Below are positions 34,485 through 47,206 of a stretch of 64,000 nucleotides of DNA, in pieces. Below the pieces are notes generated by a model. That model was given only the letters and a program-made list of their open reading frames with translations. It made no database searches and had not been told where the DNA came from. The position numbers and the translations under genes were made by a program. The DNA lies in contig JBAMJR010000013.1 in the NCBI GenBank assembly GCA_038501785.1, positions 4,084,001 through 4,148,000 on the forward strand, given 5' to 3'. The DNA is from Myoxocephalus aenaeus. Taxonomy: Eukaryota; Chordata; Actinopteri; Perciformes; Cottidae. How positions within the stretch are numbered: position 1 is the first letter of the stretch; every line of letters begins with the position of its first letter.

Positions 34485-37400
34485 TAACCCCGGCCTGAGC
34501 ATCTGTGCCATACCCCAGGGACAAATAAGAGGGTCAAAGCCATCCTGGGAGAATCCATTCTTCCCCATGACATCTGGCGCAGTTATCCTGTGTGCACTGA
34601 CAGCAGAACAATGTAGATGGAGATAAAAACATACTTGAGAGCTGCTCTCTGCCATCTCCCTCTGTCCTGCCCTGCAGATTGCATGCAGGGAAAGTGGGGT
34701 TTTCGACACTGCTCGGGATTAAGTGTGAGAAGACGTTGACAAAGTCTATTATGCCTTTGTATCTTATTGCCGGGGTGAGAGCTCTTCGGTAATGTTATGT
34801 CATGACAAAGCATCTACGGGGCTCGTGCCAAGAGGATCAGCGGCGGTGTTAAATGTATATCTACCTCCTCTGTTCCCGTAAACGGCGCCCAGGGTTGGAC
34901 TGAGCAGGGCTGGAGCGAGCATCCTGATGGAAGAGTGTGACGCATTAAAGAGACAAAGCTTAGCTGGTTACTCGTAAGCTGAACATGTCTTGTCCTCTGG
35001 ATCCACCACATGCTTGGAGTTCATCCCTGCAACTTTGATGTGCACTGATTTAAGGGATTACAAGTCATTTCCCACAGGATTTAGCATTCATTTCAACTGT
35101 TATTTATTCATGTATTAAACGTTCGGTTATTTATCTGTTCATCCCTCCATGCAAGTGTAAAATCGTTAGAACAAGAAAGTCAGAATGTGAAGTCGATTTG
35201 GGTCAGTTTGAGCCGCTAATATTATTGTAAAAATCTGCCAGCGGGCTCTTTTTTTCCCCGCTTGTGTTTTTTCTCTGCAGTGCTTGAGCAAAACATCGAG
35301 GCTCTATTCAAAGTCAGAAGAGGCTCTGGCAAGGACAACAGTTTTATCCCTGTCTTCATAACAAAACACAAATTCTACATAAATTCCCTCTCTAAGGGCT
35401 CTTTAACCCTTTCCCCTTCCTCATGCTCAATTAGGTTTGGTTTTATTATTTATTTATTGTATATTTAAAGGCAACTAACACTGGGAAGAGTAATAAAATG
35501 TACAGTGGGGGGATTAGGAGCAGCTCTTTAATCTCACGCTTCTGATAATACTGCATGGGCTGATTGATTAGTTTTTCAGGAAGCTTATGTCAGAAAAACC
35601 TAATCCGTCTTTGGATTGTGCCAGCCTTGTAAGGTTTTCCGTGCTGCCACTTTATCATGGCGGCGAATTACAGAGCTGCTGGGCTGTGATAAGGTCCTCG
35701 TCTCTTTTACAGACCCCACCGCCCAACCCCTTCCCTTCCCTCTGGACAATAAAAAAATTGTGTTTATATTCTTCACATCCCTGCTCTGCCTGGTCCTCAC
35801 ATCAACCTCTCCCAGGATTTGCCTTGTAAGAAAGTGAGAGAAAAAAAGAGTGGAACTTAAGTCTTCAAAAACCCACCAGAAGAAATTGGGTGGTGAGGGA
35901 GAAAAATATGAGAGAAAATGTCAGGCAGGCCAGTAGAAATTTCTGTAGAAGTGATTAAACATGGATTGACGGAGGGCCTTGCATGCATGTGGTGCCTTCC
36001 AGGAATCATTTTAGGCCTTACATGGTGCTGATGTGTATCTGTGCTCATATTGGGGTCACAATCTTCCTAGCCAGCAGGCTTGACTAGATAATCCTTCATA
36101 AACAATACTGTCTGTGGCATTTGCAGTCCTCAGCCTGTATGTTGTCTCAGACCTCTAAAGGAAAGGTTGCCATTGCCGCGCGTTAAATCCCTCAAATGTA
36201 TCTTGCAGGCACTACAGGTTGTATTGACTGTGTCGAGCCTTGCAACCTATTTCTTTTCCAATCATCAATCATAATTGTGTGGGCACTGGCAAAAAAAATC
36301 CATGATAAAGGTCCTGAGATGGAAAGAAAGAAGTTCCAAATGATTGATAGATGTGAAGCAATTGCCCTTTGCATTGACAATAACCATAATCTGGCTTCTG
36401 GATGGACCATTAAAGAATTAACTCAAACAATTATGAGCAGCTTGATTACTCCCCCCTCAGCTTCTCTTATGGTGTGAACTGTTCGGATGAAGTGAAGTTC
36501 CGAGCAGCTCTCTTAAGTCGCACCCACTGTGTCGGCTCTGGTGCAGGAAACGCTAGGTTTAATATGGTTTTGAGTTTTCCGATCTTGGTCCACAGCTATG
36601 AATTTTTATGGGCAATGTGCAGCCCGAGGCGGCGTTAGATCTGGAGGCTCCGCTACCTTATAGCATTGTCATTACCGCTCTGCAGGGTCGGAAACATCCA
36701 GCGCTCTCTAAAGCACAACCTCGCCGTTAAGCTGCTCTTTTACTGTCTGCATCGCTTTCCACTGCATGCTGAGCTGCAACAAAAGGTGGTGAGCAGTTCA
36801 GATACAGCAGGTGTTTTGTCTGAATCGTGTGTGGATGATGGATTATCGTTTGAGGAATCGGGGGTGGGGGGCGGGTGTCACTTTTTCTTTTAATATATCA
36901 AATATTGCAAGAGTTGTGTTGTTGCTTTACAGCCGTGAGTTCTGCATTCATGTTTGAAATACCAGACTTGGGACCGGCTGCGTCATCACATCAAACCACG
37001 TCTCTATAGGCACAGAAGCAAAGTTTCTGCCACTTCCCAAACACTTTGACATGTAAAGTTCTTAATTACTACCTTGTTTGGTGCTTTGGAGAAGGCAATC
37101 ATACTGCATGTCAGAGCTCTGGAAAATGATTGACCTATTTAATTAAAACTGTGTTGCTTTCCTGTAAAAGGCAAGGTGTGACAGCTTTAGAATAAATACA
37201 ATAAATCTCCTTTTTGATTATTCTCACTTTTACATTTCCTCCTCTGCCTCCAGGCTTTGAGGCCTTTCTTTTCAGCTTGTCATTTCCAGCCCTAACAAAG
37301 CACTGTCAGCTCCCCTCTGTCTTTGTATATTTCTTGTGAAGTACCTGTCTTCAGAGCTACTCTGAGAGAAAGGAAGTAACGTCTTCCCCGCTCTTGTTTC

Positions 37401-40400
37401 TTCTTCAAAGGGAGCTGTTTCTGTGAAATCAGCCGAGGCGCAATCTGCTTTGAGAACAGGAACATTCGCTCTGTCAAATTTGGTGGACGCACGTTTGAGC
37501 CAATCACGCGAAAAACATTTCTGAATAAAACATTTGTATCATTTGCAGCATGGATTTGAAGGGAGGAAAATATACTAAATTGAAGTTGTCAAATGCGTAA
37601 AAAAAAAGAAGCTCAGTGAGAGAAACATTTAGATTACGTCCCCCTGAGATGAAAGGGAGAAGACTGAAACTGGAACACACAAGTGTTCACGTCAGAGGAG
37701 CATTCCATGCCTCAAGTATTAGCTGAGGACTTTTACAAGCATGCTAGCATTGTTGTACAAAGTAGAAGGTGTTCAAAACTGGTCAAGAGAATGATAATTA
37801 CACTGAGTCCAACATGCTTTGTGGTATTATCCTCCTGAATCCCTGCTATCAGACATACGGAGGTGTGCTGCAGGTGTCAGGAGCCAGAACAGCAGTTGGA
37901 GCTTTGACCATGTAAGGGGATTATGAAACTGATGATGCGTTGAAAGGTAACGTCTGCCCAAAAGTGAAGTGTTCAGGGCTTTGCTGCTGTCACATGTGGC
38001 AGGTGCAGAGATAACACAAGTATCCAGATTACCTGACGGCTCTCGTCCCAGAGCCCCCCCCCCCCTCCCCCTCTTCTCTCCTAGTGGGATCTTCGCTAAC
38101 GCTTTCTGAACACCTGTCATCATTGCTGCATTTAGATTTCCCACACCAAGACATTCTCACCAACAGCCCTGCCCCTAATGCAGGTTGAACAAAAAAAATC
38201 AAATGACGATGATCTCCTGCCGTTTATTCACAAAGGAGGCACGTTATTGCAAATTGCGACTTTTAATTGACTTCAATGAAAGGAAAGCGTTGGATACACA
38301 GTAAATATTCACAAAATGAAATAAAGTTTTGCTTTACTTTACTGTTTACTTTAGTACATTTTGCTGGTAATACGTAAAACCTTTAATTGATTTTGAACGC
38401 GGAAGGATAACCTGCTGTGGGATCTTTTTGTATTGTTGTATTACTGATTTTGCTTAATCCACCACAGTGGCCCGAAGCGTCAAACTATTACGCTCTAGGT
38501 ATTCCATCGTGTTAGTTTTGGACGTGGCAGGGACAGTTAGGTTTAAGCTTGAAAACCACTTTGTTAGGTTTCGGAAAAGATCATGGTTGAGTCACGTGAT
38601 AGTGAGTCACGTCTCTCTCTCGTTTTGAACAGTACACGAACAGAGGTCTCTTGGATTTAAGTCCCGTGTCGACTATCTTGCTCCTTATACTACGTTAGGT
38701 GCTCTGACGCACTGAGAAGGACACAAGTGCGTTTGCATTGGAGTTAGTTGAAAGCCAGGTGCATCGGTATCAGGCGCCGGGGGGCCACCGACCAACCGTC
38801 CTCATTTGCCATGTTCGATAACGATGCTGAAACGCCCGTATGAATGGAGATCAGTGGATTAGTGTGGATGTAGCCTCATAAATATTCACAGTTTAGCAAA
38901 GCAGCAATCGACAAGCGTCAATATAAGAACTCTACGATCGGTATCAGCCTTCGGAAATATTTCAACGTTTTATGTTGAACACAAATATGACAGCAAATAT
39001 ACAGCAATGGCACTATATTGAACCACTCCAATCACCGTTCACTTCCTGCCGCCTGAAAGTGAGGAGGAGATTTTGGCATTAACACTGAAGCAATAAGACA
39101 AGACAAGTGCGATATTGACACTGGTTTGCTTCGCTGCATTATGGCACTTTACGGAATCTTTGCATGTCACAGATTTCTGTTGCAAATAGTTTTGACCAAA
39201 AGAGTAGTTGCTACGTTGCACTCATAAAAGGACAGACCACCAAGTTGATGTAATACTTTGAGCGCTCTCGGTATGAAAGCTATAACAGGAGATGCTCCTA
39301 CAAATGTCAGCGAGGTCTGAGCTAAATGCGGTATAATTTCCTGCAATTTGTCCCGTTTATTAGCACACTAAAGCACGATAATACAATTCTGTCTTGGCAG
39401 CTTCCACACTGCAGGAGAGGTAATTGTGTCTGATTTGTGCAATTTAGTGGTGTGCTTCCTGTAACGAAATGCACATTAATGATACCAAATCCTTCACGAG
39501 GAGGACTCGTGCTAACGCTGCAACAAATCGAAGGAGAGGATTGTGAGACTGAACAAGAATATAGAAACACACTGACACTATAAACATGACTAATAACTCA
39601 CGACGTAGGATTCATGATAGCCACAGGAGGGTTATGATACGTGCGGTAATTTATGCTAATCATAGGAGGTGAGCGGCTCAGAGTGACATGAGCAGTCAGA
39701 TAATATGTTGCCACAACAGGCTCCAAAACATAGTTCGTTTCCGTTTAATATGTGAGGTCCAGAGGCATCATAACTTTATGAGCTCCATTTGTTGAGCTTT
39801 ATTTGTGTCAGAATAAAAAAGGACTCGTATGGACAGTGAACCTTCATTGAGAACTCAAGTGGTCTGAATATTTATCATTTCTTGAGCAGCAATAAAATGC
39901 ATTGGAGTAGATTGAGCTTAATTAGCTTAGTGCGCATTTTTGCATGTTTCTGTTCAAATTCCTCCCCCTTGTGTTTTTCCCTTTGTGTTTCCTTTTAATG
40001 TTCTTCTGTTTGTGTTCATGCTGGGTCAGCGGTATAAACAAGTTTGTTGTTCTTTAATTGTACCATGTCTCCTGCTATTTTCTGTTTCTTTGCACTTGCC
40101 GTTTTGGTGACAGTTTTCATTATACATTTAATGTGAAGCAAGAAACCACAGTTGCACAATTATTCAGTGTGTGGCAATAGATCAAAGTTTGATCATTTCA
40201 CTCACTCCGATAATTGACTAACAATGTGATGCACGCTCTCTTCTGTCAACGGTAAGAGATGGAATTAATGTACTATGGTGATACATCAATGATGATACTG
40301 ATGTTATTACAGTAATCAAAACATCAGCATCACTTTCCTTTGAGCTTGCCGCTCCCTCTCCTCTCACCTTCAACACTTAAATATTAGGCGTTGACAGGAG

Positions 40401-40744
40401 GAGTTCTAAGGCCTTCGAAGGTCCACGACCTTTAAATGAACTCATAAATGATCAGCATTTTATATATAATGTATTCTGTCTAAAAATGTAATGAATTTTT
40501 TTTTTACATCTCACCCTTAATGGGCTCCAAATGTAATTATACATTAGATACTGGCCGCTCTTAATATTCACCACAAATTATTTCAAGTATGTGGATGATG
40601 AATTCAGCCACCGATTCAATATTGGATCTATAACATCTTAAGCAAGAGTGTTAGGATATTAAGGCTGTGGTCTGTCTCATTCTCACAAAGGTCAGGTGGT
40701 AATGGCCTGAAGGATTATACTGTAGGGGAATAGATATGCTACAT

Positions 40745-40819
<75 letters not shown>

Positions 40820-43527
40820 CCGTAGCCTGCTGTGATTGGTAAGGTGCCCCCGGTGTGGATTTGCTGTTGCGATCCACCACAGTGCAGAAGCACCTGTCAT
40901 GTGTTTCCCTGGACGGCCTCTGATTAAAAGTGATGGCTCTGGAGCGTGAGGCTGTTCCAGCGATCAGAGCACCAATCTATTCTTCAGCAGCGTGTAGACT
41001 TTGGGCTCTGGACTGCCTAAGCGCCTCCAGGGCCTTCTCTCCTGGAACCGGCTCTGGGTGTGAATCATTACAAATGATATGCCCTGTAACATCAGTAGGA
41101 AGATGGCTGGGGAAGGACGCGTGGCAGGGGATTGCAGGTTGAGAACGGGTTTAATGTGAGTGGAGCCGCTTGTCATGTTGGATGCTAGAAAGCAAGAGGC
41201 TGCAGTCAATCCGGGGTCTTATAGCAGCAGCGGCGGGGCAGATCGAGTGGGGCAGGTGTTGTGTTGGGAAAGTATTACAGAAGGCGCTGGTGAAGCCGGT
41301 GTAATTTCCACAGGCGGTCCAGATTTTTACTACGTGGAAGCGCAGCAAGTTAATGAAGCTTCAGACACAGAAAATTAGCAAATAAATGAATTGCACCACC
41401 AAAGTGAGGTCAATTTGCACAGATAAATCCATGAAGAACAGTGGAGTGAATCATTGGAACAGCTCTGCTTGCACTGATGAGCAGGTTAATTGCCCATTTT
41501 GTTTATTGTGAGGAAGATGCCTGAAACCCAATTTCCCCAGACGCATATCCCAACCTTATGAGCTGGAAAAAGATCAACTATGGAAAACTCAAAAAAAGAT
41601 TATTTTAGCTGACTGATACAAGGAACTTGGTAATGAGGATGCCACAGAGGATCTCGTGAAGAAAGCCGATCCCAGAGCATGAATGGGGGCCACATTGTCA
41701 ACGATGCCAGGTAGAGAGAGATACCATCACAACCCCTTCACAGCCGAGCACAATGTCGCCGGCTGCTCGCTGCAAATGCATTTTAATGACGTCTCTTCAG
41801 ATGATCCAGAAGCCAGATGTCACTGCTTCTTAATAACTTTCTAGAGGCTAGTTCTGGTCACTGTGGCAATTACCTTTATGTCAGGTCTCTAAAAGATATG
41901 TCTACCCACGGGACAAGCAGACAGCCAGCACCATAATGCTCATTACAGATGAATGTGGAGGCTGATTCATCTTGACTCTGTCGGTTTTTTAAGTTCCACT
42001 AATGCCTCTAAATAGTATTGATCGACACAACATTGAATGAAATATACAGTACCTGTGGCGTCAAAACGGACCTTCACAAACGATCATTGAACTATACTAG
42101 GGGCATTTGTGCACAAAAATAGCATAATAAAAGCATGAAGAATGTTGAGAAAATAAAAGCCAGTCAGTTTTACACGGATACAAATGTAGAATACAACATG
42201 CTCATGAAAACAAGAAGACAATCATATTTTAAATGAGAATCATAGAGCCCATACTATTTAATATCTTTAAAATACTTGAAGGCTGAAGTTTATGCACCAT
42301 TGGTTTACTTCACTTTGTAGTAGCCGTAATCATTTTTTACTATGAATGCATAACAAAACAATAATTTCTAATACATATTCTTTACATTTGGTTATAAAAC
42401 AAAGTCATTTTACAGTTGAAACAGGTAAACAATGTATTGTTTAAACTGTTCTTAAATTACCTCAAACCTTGTCATTGCTCAACTACAAGTTAGTATTACC
42501 TATCAGACCAATACATCTGAGTTGAGACTGACAGATGCTATCAGCCCTGTAATATATATCATTATATATGGCCTGATCTAATATTCACAGCACAGACACA
42601 GGATCAAAACTCTAGCCCAAGTGTTTCTTGAAGTTTCTTTTATATGTTTTAGGTTTGGTGAGTCAGTCTGCCATCTGCTAATCAAAAAAGAATTAAGACA
42701 CCTTAAACGTTGAGGATTTTGTGTCAAATATCTCCTTGTTTGCTCATTAGTCCACAATATTCACTTCCAGCCTCTAAATTTAACTGAAGGTGTAAAATGC
42801 ATAAATTGGACTAAAAAAAATCTGTGCTCCTGAGATTACAGAGTGTAAATTGCAGCACAACAACCCCTCTGCCTGTCAGTGGTGATGCAAAATGATGATA
42901 AAGGAATCATAGAAATAAATAACATCAAACATCTGCCATTCGCACCTTCAGTTATTATTAACAACTTGTGTCAGCCAGACTTAAATATGTTTGGTTATAA
43001 AAAGTGGATTATATAAAGGTGGATTAAAATTACTCACCTAATTTATATTTCACCCACCTTTATGTTTGATGCTGTATTACTACTTTACAAGCCATATATA
43101 ACCTTTGACTGCTGTGGTATATAGATGTAATATATAACATCTGTGCCTGGGGGGTATAAAGTTTGTGCACCTCTCTGCATTTTTGCTGAGAATGTACAGG
43201 AAAAGGAAGGCGCTAAACCACACAGACAGATATCCGCAACGTTTGCCACGAGTCACTTTGCCGAGTGCTGTTGAAATGAGGTCTGGTGTTTTCAGCTCCA
43301 TAAGTCTGCAGTTATTATCATAATAATGTCTTGTTTCAAGTCGCCCCGAAACGCCTCCAGCACAGCAGCACCGATTAAGAAATCTTAATTAAGCTTTTGT
43401 AGATTCTCCTTCATCAGACCTTGCCTCTTTTTTTTTTTTCCACAGCGTCCTGGTGAACGTACAAAAACTCGGATTCCTTTAGTCTGTTTTTAAGCGACTC
43501 CACTTCTGCCTAAATGAACGAGGTGTG

Positions 43528-43584
<57 letters not shown>

Positions 43585-46500
43585 CGATGCTGCGTGTGTG
43601 CGCAGGGAGAAAGAAACCAAAGCCTATGTGTCAGTGCGAGCTTTCAAGTTCCCAGTGCTTCATCTCTCTCGGGGCATATAAGTATTAGATATCCCCTCTG
43701 CTGATCCCCTTGTTGTCACAGCAATTTCCCCAGTTGCTCATCATACTTAAACTCCTCTCTCATTTCCATTATAATCATCCTATACAAAGCTCACCTGAGA
43801 TTTACACTGAAAGAAAAAAAAGTGGTTTCACCTCTTAATAAGCTGCACAGCATGACACCCAATATGTAATGGATATAACAGTTTGGGCTCCTCCTTGATC
43901 ACAGCAGTGGAGACATGTTCCTGTCGGGAGCCCACAGTCCCACAGATTTTATGTACTGCGTCGCCTGTTGTTGTGATGCGGGAAGAGTCAAATCAAATTG
44001 AAAGCTGAGCTCACATGAGGTATTACTAAGTGGCAGTATCAGTGAGGGAATATTGCCACTGGAATTGGTTGATTAAATGACTGTGCAGGTGATGAGCTAC
44101 ACGGAGGGACATTCTTACAGCGTTGCCTCATTCATCCATGTTTACAGGGAGCAAGTGTCTTAATTAAGCTTCGTGAGGGCTGATAGATGGGTCAGGCTCA
44201 CTGTCCGTGGGAGACGCATTGATTTCACATTACATATCCAGATGGTTGAGCCATTAGGCCCTGCTTGCTAGTACATTAAGGTGTTACTCCGGTCTGGGAC
44301 ATAAAGAAGAGCTCTCATTATAAGATTCACTGTTGCACACCATGAGATGAATATAGCGCCTTTACATGTCGAACAGCAAGCCGCACAGGAATGTGAGTGT
44401 GACAAAAACTAATTGTCGGAGACAGACCTAGTTTGTTAGCATTGTACACATGTGCCTCAGTTAGGCTTACAGCTAAATTATAATTAGTCTGGAAGTAGTG
44501 TGCAGCAGCACAGTGAGAATTCAAACAGCCGCTGCTCAGTGCTTTCAACATCTGCTTCTCTCAGTGATCCCTACAACGGGGCCTGGGGAAAGCCGGCACT
44601 ACTAATTACTAATAAAACTAGCTAAGCTTATTGCCGTGAATTATTTAAGCTTTATCTGAAGTGGACCAGGAATTGCTCCTGAAGCTAAAAGGCTTTTGGG
44701 CAAGAGGAGGGATCACAGTTCATTGCTGCGTCTGGATTAGCACTTAGCACGTACTTTACCATAGCCTGTGTTATTGTTGGGAACCATTACAAGCCAAAGT
44801 TCAGAGGCACGGGGCGCCTAAGAATAGCACCGCTGACGTGAGACCTGCTCACAGTCCAGGGGATTTGCATTGTCATGTAATCCGACAAGTCGTCCTAAAA
44901 TATTAGAAGCTTTATGCAAATATGAGCCAAGTTGAAGTGCATCCAAAATGATTTCCTCACACTGTTGCGTATTTCTTAAATTTTTTTAACAATTCTTGGT
45001 GCTACTTGTGTGAATTCTTGATTCACGCATGCCAGTTACTATTAATACCATTTTAGTCTGTTTAGCAACTGGAACTGCAATAGTTTGGGGTCATACTTGC
45101 AAAACAATGCGGTTTAATTAATGCCTCTCTGTCTAAAGCATCCTTAACATTGTATAATCAAGGCAATTGTCTACTGACATTGAAGACAACAAGCCTTTTG
45201 GTCTGATTAGTGTTGTAGCTAATCCACTATCTTAAATGGAAACATGTTGAAGTTGTGTATTTGATTAATGTCAGATGTTACAAAACTGACAAGTGAGGCT
45301 CATTCTGTATAATCTGTCGTTTAAACATTGTTTAATGTGCCGTACATTGCGAAGATCTCAAGCTCCAAATTTACGGCGTGGACACGATTATCAACCTCGA
45401 TCATTGAACTCACTGCAAGAAAGCAAATAAGCGTATTTCCCAAAATGTCAAACAATTAATTTAACCGCTTACATTTATTTTCCTTTTTCAAAGATTGCTT
45501 TGTTCATAATATTCTGTATATGTATTAGTAAAACTAAAAAAATTGTATTTGTGTTGAAAGCAGTTATACATATTGGTAATATATACAATTATCTTTTTAT
45601 CATTACTGAGTTAAGTGAGTAATCACATGTATTGCCATTTACCCCTAGTGTTAGTGGTAGACAGGAGTCTAAAGGATTGACACGGCATATAACCACATTT
45701 GACAATGAGTGAAATACAATGATGGAATAATGCTATTTTGCTTAAGTTTAAAGTACAAGAACTTCAGCAAGGCAATATATTTTATTGTGCCAAGAAATCT
45801 TTTTTTTTCAACAAAATGCCTTTTTTTTCAAGGAGTGAGCGCTCCTCCTGTCTTATTGAAGTGCCAGCATCTGTTTGAAGCTGTTGTAAACAGTTAGTTT
45901 TTCCAAACAAAATGTTTCCCAAGGGTACCTTTTTTGTAGTTCACCATTTCCTAAAATAAATCTTAACTTGTGTGACAAATGGTTGGCTCCATGCTCATTC
46001 TGGGATTCTTTGGCTTTCCCCTCTGTGCTGTTTTCTTTATCCTCAGTGCTGAACTGCCGCTGTTTCATTTTTACAGCTCAATCAACGCAGATAAGTTGTC
46101 AATCAGTGATGAATACACTCTGATTTTCTGTTATATTCGTCTCCTGTGAAACGTATCACTGCCCATGTGAACGTCATTGTACTCGAGGAACATTAAATAC
46201 ATATTTGTCTGGTTATCAGCGTTGTATTATGTCACTTAACGTTGTTTTCCTCTCTACCTTTGCTTTGCTTTTCTGAAGGTCACATGCAGGAAAGAGCATG
46301 GAGGAGCCACAGAGCTCATCGAGTGGGGCGACACTGATAACGAACAGAAGATTTCTCCCATGGGGGCCAGTCCACGCATCCTCAACCCCTTGCGTTTGTT
46401 TGCCAGGGGGTCCCCCGGGTTCAAGAGCAACATGAGGGAAATTACATATTTACAGAACATGGAGGACTTCTGGGACTGGTTATCTAACCAGACAGATGCT

Positions 46501-47025
46501 CAGGGTGCACAGGCCAGAACTAAACGCAGGCCCATCGTCAAGACTGGCAAGTTCAAAAAGATGTTTGGTTGGGGGGACTTCCACTCCAACATCAAGACCG
46601 TTAAACTCAACCTGCTGATCACGGGGAAGATCGTGGACCATGGGAACGGCACTTTCAGCGTTTACTTCCGCCACAACTCCACGGGCCTGGGGAACGTGTC
46701 CGTCAGCCTGGTGCCTCCCTCCAGGGTGGTGGAGTTTGAGATCGCCCAGCAGTCGACGCTGGAGACCAAAGACACCAAATCATTCAACTGTCGCATTGAG
46801 TACGAGAAGACGGACCGCAACAAGAAGACTGCCCTGTGCAGCTTTGACCCGGCCAAGGTGTGCTATCAGGAGCAGACGCAGAGCCACGTGTCCTGGCTGT
46901 GCTCGAAACCTTTCAAAGTCATATGCATCTATATAGCCTTTTACAGTGTAGACTATAAACTGGTGCAGAAGGTATGCCCTGACTATAACTATCATAGTGA
47001 CACACCCTACTCCTCCACAGGATGA
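32261..47025 (+). CDS. nxph2: Neurexophilin 2
   Basis: Secreted, glycosylated ligand that binds the second LNS domain of alpha-neurexins at synapses. Two coding exons, 32261-32305 and 46279-47025, total 792 bases, or 263 aa (human NXPH2 264), around an intron of about 14 kb. The first exon encodes only the signal peptide (MRALQTFLFIFLLHQ). The variable region contains LNPLRLFARGSP and MEDFWDWLSNQT. A dibasic processing site (RTKRR, residues 95-99) precedes the mature domain starting PIVKTGKFKKMFGWGDFHSN. N-glycosylation sequons are NQT, NGT, NST and NVS. Six conserved cysteines lie in the C-terminal domain, and the protein ends PYSSTG. NXPH2 rather than NXPH1 is chosen from LRLF..SP, QSTLETK and IAFYSVDYKLVQK. 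It is convergent with spopl, as in the human genome. Confidence 0.96.
34394..34482. repeat. CA dinucleotide microsatellite
   Basis: About 44 AC units inside the large nxph2 intron. Confidence 0.97.
36196..36477. promoter_or_regulatory. Candidate enhancer-like block in the nxph2 intron
   Basis: A non-repetitive stretch with clustered homeodomain/TALE- and SOX-like motifs: ATCATCAATCATAATTG near 36261, TGATTGATAG at 36341, and ATTGACAATAACCATAATC near 36373. It is open on both strands over much of its length yet matches no protein. Dense motifs in the intron of a brain-expressed gene suggest a regulatory element. This is inference only. Confidence 0.25.
40745..40817. repeat. CA dinucleotide microsatellite
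   Basis: About 36 CA units inside the nxph2 intron. Confidence 0.97.
43530..43583. repeat. GT dinucleotide microsatellite
   Basis: About 26 GT units inside the nxph2 intron. Confidence 0.97.
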
Positions 47026-47190
47026 TCTAGCTTTTAGTGTGCGTCTACCTTCTGTCTAATCTTCAAATAATGTAAATGTCAACCTCTAAGCTCCTTGTCC
47101 CACAACACCTAAGTACCTGAAACATGTTGCAGGATGTGTTATTTATTATGGGACACACTCTGGAAGGATTTGATGCATTGATAAAACAAA

Positions 47191-47196
47191 AATAAA
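47191..47196 (+). terminator. nxph2: nxph2 poly(A) signal candidate
   Basis: AATAAA repeated in an A-rich cluster (47191-47206), about 165 bases past the nxph2 stop. It is followed by TGTATATATCG, compatible with a U/GU-rich downstream element. Longer 3' UTR forms cannot be excluded. Confidence 0.55.
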
Positions 47197-47206
47197 TAAA
47201 AATAAA

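Noticed and set aside
34317..34709. 130-codon open frame with a long Cys-Val run
   Set aside because: It is a frame through the CA/GT microsatellite in the nxph2 intron.
46640..46936. 98-codon plus-strand frame within nxph2
   Set aside because: It is an alternate-frame shadow of the conserved nxph2 exon.
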